Shown: piece by piece, positions 6,095 to 8,622 of the stretch
Numbering within the stretch: the first letter of the stretch is position 1
Layout of the letters: each line of letters starts with the position of its first letter
Source of the DNA: Clostridia bacterium
Lineage (GTDB): Bacteria > Bacillota > Clostridia > Oscillospirales > Acutalibacteraceae
Reading direction: 5' to 3'
Assembly: GCA_017382915.1 (NCBI GenBank)
Contig: JAFNZJ010000017.1
Span: 1 to 8,622, forward strand
Length of the DNA stretch: 8,622 nucleotides
The notes under the pieces: generated by a model
Seen by the model: only the letters and a program-made list of their open reading frames with translations
What the model was told of the DNA's origin: nothing
Databases searched by the model: none
Program-made: the position numbers and the translations under genes

Positions 6095-7117
6095 ATGTTT
6101 GATTTATTACCTATTTTAACCGTAATAGTAGCATTTTTTGCGGTTTGTGCACTGGGCTTTGTAGTTATCCCTTTTTTAAAAAGGCTTAAATTTGGTCAAA
6201 CTATAAGGGAAGAAGGACCCAAATGGCACGAAAGCAAAAGCGGTACCCCAACAATGGGAGGAATAATGCTTTTTGCAGGTATTTCCATTGCTGTTATTTT
6301 TGCAATTATTTGTTCATTTATATTTAGTGGCAATTTAACAACCGAATTTTCAGACGGCACCAGAACCGCACATTGGGTAGCTGCTTTCGGTCTGGCAATA
6401 GGTATGGGTCTTATAGGCTTTGTTGATGATTTTATTAAGGTTGTAAAAAAACGCAATTTAGGACTTACAGCAAGGCAAAAAACCTTTGCGCAGCTATTGG
6501 TTTCGGCCGTATACTTAATTGCACTTATGATTGGCGGTATGAAAACCACCTATATACCCTTTATTGGCGATGTTAATGTACTTTCGGGTGTAGGTCTTAT
6601 CTTTTGGCCAATAGCACTGTTTTTCATTTACGGCTTTACCAATGCCGTTAATCTTACTGACGGTGTTGACGGACTTGCATCATCGGTTACACTTGTTGTT
6701 TGCTGTGCATTTATGATAATTGCAGGCATAACAAATTTCCGCGGTGCTAACATACTTGCCGCCGCAGGTGCAGGCGCTTGCCTTGGCTTTATTATGTGGA
6801 ATGCACACCCCGCAAAGGTGTTTATGGGTGATACAGGTTCAATGCTTCTTGGCGGACTTGTTGTAGGACTTTCATTTGCGGTAGGTAGGCCAATTTTACT
6901 TATTTTGGCAGGACTTATTTATTTGATTGAAGCATTTTCGGTAATGCTTCAGGTTGCATATTACAAAAAAACCAAAAAGCGTATTTTTAAAATGACACCT
7001 ATTCACCATCACTTTGAAATGTGTAAGTGGAGTGAAGAAAAAATAGTTTTTGTTTTTTCAGTAGTAACACTTATTGGTTGCTTAATTGCAATTTTACCCG
7101 TAATTTTAAAACTGTAA
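6095..7117 (+). CDS. mraY: Phospho-N-acetylmuramoyl-pentapeptide-transferase MraY
   Basis: MraY is a multi-pass membrane enzyme that moves phospho-MurNAc-pentapeptide from UDP to undecaprenyl phosphate, forming lipid I. The 340 residues (family about 320-360) form roughly ten hydrophobic segments. Conserved motifs are GPKWHESKSGTPTMGG in the first cytoplasmic loop, the catalytic or Mg-binding DD pair D111-D112, NLTDGVDGLA (D189, D192), the GDTGS loop (D246) and the histidine motif MTPIHHHFE (H304-H306). The ATG follows AGGGGA (6082-6087) with a 7-base spacer and lies 22 bases after the murE stop. In many dcw clusters the next gene is murD; here it is ftsW. Identity is secure. Confidence 0.97.
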   Translation: MFDLLPILTVIVAFFAVCALGFVVIPFLKRLKFGQTIREEGPKWHESKSGTPTMGGIMLFAGISIAVIFAIICSFIFSGNLTTEFSDGTRTAHWVAAFGLAIGMGLIGFVDDFIKVVKKRNLGLTARQKTFAQLLVSAVYLIALMIGGMKTTYIPFIGDVNVLSGVGLIFWPIALFFIYGFTNAVNLTDGVDGLASSVTLVVCCAFMIIAGITNFRGANILAAAGAGACLGFIMWNAHPAKVFMGDTGSMLLGGLVVGLSFAVGRPILLILAGLIYLIEAFSVMLQVAYYKKTKKRIFKMTPIHHHFEMCKWSEEKIVFVFSVVTLIGCLIAILPVILKL

Positions 7118-7144
7118 TATTTAACTAATGAAAGGAAGACCGGC

Positions 7145-8302
7145 GTGGAAAAGGGCAGAAAAACAGTTACAAAAAAGCATTGGTACTCCGATTTTTGGCA
7201 AAAGGGAAAAATGGATATCGGCTTTTTTGCGCTTGTTTGCATTCTGCTTACGGCTGGTCTTCTTATGCTTTTTTCGGCCAGTTACGCCTATGCTTTAGCC
7301 TATTTTGGTGATAGCTACCACTTTATAAAAAGGCAATTGATTTTTGCTATAGTTGGTTTTGGCTTTATGCTGCTTGCATCAAAAATCAATTACCGTGTTT
7401 ACCGCAAATTTGCGTGGGTTATTTATGTTGTTTCGGCAGCAATGCTGGTTTTCCTTTTAATAATGCCGCCAATGCTTGAGGGCGCAACACAAAAGCGCTG
7501 GCTGGTTATTGGGTCATTTAGTTTTCAGCCCTCTGAAATAGCAAAGTTTGCAATAATTTTATTGTTTTCACACCTTATTACACAAAATTATAAAGCAATG
7601 ACAGGTTTTAAATTCAGCGTGCTGATTTTAGGCGGACTACTTGCCTTTATTTGCGGATTGGTTGTTGTTGAAACCCACCTTTCTGCCACAATTTTAATAT
7701 TCTGCATTGGTGTTTGCCTTATGATAGTGGGTGGATTAAAGGGCAGATATATTGGCTTTGGCGCAGGTGCAGGCGCACTGGGTGTTGGACTTATTATTAC
7801 AACCGGCGTCGTTGGATATGGCGGTGACAGATTTAAGTATTGGCTTGACCCCTGGGCAGACGCACAGGGTAAGGGCTACCAAACAATTCAGTCATTACTT
7901 GCTATTGGCTCGGGTGGACTTTTCGGTCGCGGTTTTGGCCTTTCAAGACAAAAACACCTTTGGGTGCCGGAGCCACATAACGATTTTATTTTTTCAATAG
8001 TATGTGAAGAGCTTGGTCTTATTGGCGCAATGGTAATCATTATTTTGTTTTGCGCCCTTGTTTGGCGTGGATTTAGCATTGCAATGAAGGCGCCCGATAA
8101 ATTCGGGTCACTTATGGCTGTAGGACTTACCTTCCAAGTGGGACTTCAAGCAATACTCAATATATTGGTTGTTACCAATACAATACCAAACACAGGTATA
8201 AGCCTGCCGTTTTTTAGTTATGGTGGTACGGCTCTTGTGTTGTTACTAACCCAAATGGGTATAGTCCTTTCAATATCGCGCAGTATAAACGCTAAACAAT
8301 AA
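7145..8302 (+). CDS. ftsW: SEDS-family peptidoglycan glycosyltransferase FtsW/SpoVE (GTG start)
   Basis: SEDS proteins are multi-pass membrane enzymes that polymerise lipid II together with a partner class B PBP, probably the SpoVD-like protein encoded upstream. The 385 residues show about ten membrane segments, the first at about 24-50. Family motifs are KRWLVIGSFSFQPSEIAK (117-134), the catalytic aspartate in YWLDPW (D235), GYQTIQSLLAIGSGGLFGRG, EPHNDFIFS (from E276), EELGLIG, and FSYGG near the end (357-361). FtsW serves vegetative division and SpoVE the spore cortex; sequence alone does not separate them here. Its position upstream of murG matches spoVE of B. subtilis. The GTG start follows AAAGGAAG (7131-7138) by 6 bases and lies 27 bases after mraY. 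Confidence 0.94.
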   Translation: MEKGRKTVTKKHWYSDFWQKGKMDIGFFALVCILLTAGLLMLFSASYAYALAYFGDSYHFIKRQLIFAIVGFGFMLLASKINYRVYRKFAWVIYVVSAAMLVFLLIMPPMLEGATQKRWLVIGSFSFQPSEIAKFAIILLFSHLITQNYKAMTGFKFSVLILGGLLAFICGLVVVETHLSATILIFCIGVCLMIVGGLKGRYIGFGAGAGALGVGLIITTGVVGYGGDRFKYWLDPWADAQGKGYQTIQSLLAIGSGGLFGRGFGLSRQKHLWVPEPHNDFIFSIVCEELGLIGAMVIIILFCALVWRGFSIAMKAPDKFGSLMAVGLTFQVGLQAILNILVVTNTIPNTGISLPFFSYGGTALVLLLTQMGIVLSISRSINAKQ

Positions 8303-8328
8303 TCTTTATCCGAAAGGAAAAAACTATT

Positions 8329-8622
8329 ATGCATATATTATTTGCAGGCGGAGGTACCGCAGGACACATAAATCCTGCCCTTGCGGTAGCAGGTTACATA
8401 GTAAAAAAACACCCCGATGCTAAAATAAGTTATATTGGTAAAAAAGGCGGTATGGAAGAACGCCTTGTTAAAAATCAAGGTTATGATTTTTACGGCATTG
8501 ATGTTGCGGGCTTTCAGCGTAAAATATCGCTTAAAAACATCGCCAGAAATATTAGCGCCGTTCAAAAGGCGGTAACATCATCTGCCCGTTCTGCCAAACT
8601 GCTTAAAACCTTAAAACCCGAT
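8329..8622 (+). CDS. murG: UDP-N-acetylglucosamine--N-acetylmuramyl-(pentapeptide) pyrophosphoryl-undecaprenol GlcNAc transferase MurG, 5' part
   Basis: MurG is a peripheral inner-face glycosyltransferase that adds GlcNAc to lipid I to make lipid II, the substrate of FtsW. The first 98 codons are present and the frame runs off the window; a full protein is about 355-370 residues. The start MHILFAGGGTAGHINPALAV carries the lipid-binding glycine loop GGGTAGH, followed by ISYIGKKGGMEERLV, typical of the N-terminal Rossmann-like domain. The ATG at 8329 has an AAAGGA at 8313-8318 with a 10-base spacer and lies 26 bases after ftsW. Truncation is only the window edge. Confidence 0.95.
   Translation, partial: MHILFAGGGTAGHINPALAVAGYIVKKHPDAKISYIGKKGGMEERLVKNQGYDFYGIDVAGFQRKISLKNIARNISAVQKAVTSSARSAKLLKTLKPD

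Noticed and set aside
6196..6549. A 117-codon - strand frame opposite mraY
   Set aside because: mraY motifs are intact on the + strand across this stretch, so the antisense frame is a shadow.
8338..8565. A 75-codon - strand frame opposite the start of murG
   Set aside because: The + strand carries the clear MurG N-terminus with its glycine loop and ribosome binding site.

Overview
The window is a stretch of the division and cell wall (dcw) cluster of a low-GC Gram-positive bacterium. The order is mraZ, rsmH, ftsL-like, a PASTA-tailed class B penicillin-binding protein (SpoVD/PBP2B type), murE, mraY, ftsW/spoVE and the 5' part of murG, all on the + strand. The SpoVD-like transpeptidase, the mraZ-rsmH-ftsL-pbp order, strong AAAGGAGG-type ribosome binding sites, frequent TTG/GTG starts and AT-rich spacers point to the Bacillota, most likely class Clostridia (an Oscillospirales/Ruminococcaceae-like lineage is my guess, not shown). 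The DNPR motif in MurE predicts meso-diaminopimelate in the peptidoglycan.

Layout. Positions 1-33 hold the first 11 codons of an unidentified gene on the - strand, reading out of the window. Positions 34-392 are a regulatory intergenic region. It holds a possible 16-codon leader ORF ahead of the divergent gene, a strong GC-rich hairpin with a T-run (193-228) and a good sigma-A promoter (TTGCAT, 17 bp, TATAAT; 287-315). Just after its expected start are tandem AAAGTGG repeats matching known MraZ operator boxes (325-341), then the mraZ ribosome binding site. From 393 to 8622 the eight genes are tightly packed, with gaps of 14-33 bases except for 104 bases between ftsL and the PBP gene. I see no convincing terminator inside, so they look like one operon.

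Function. MraZ is the predicted repressor of the operon and RsmH methylates 16S rRNA. MurE, MraY and MurG carry out successive stages of lipid II synthesis, from the cytoplasm to the inner membrane face. FtsL, the PBP and FtsW belong to the septal synthesis machinery that polymerises and cross-links lipid II. murD, which usually lies between mraY and ftsW/spoVE in this cluster, is absent here, and there is one class B PBP where Bacillus subtilis has two (pbpB and spoVD).

This is mostly a conserved housekeeping locus. I found no new system. The points worth a second look are the promoter and MraZ-box architecture, the missing murD, the pattern of non-ATG starts on the three divisome genes, and the structured region upstream of mraZ.
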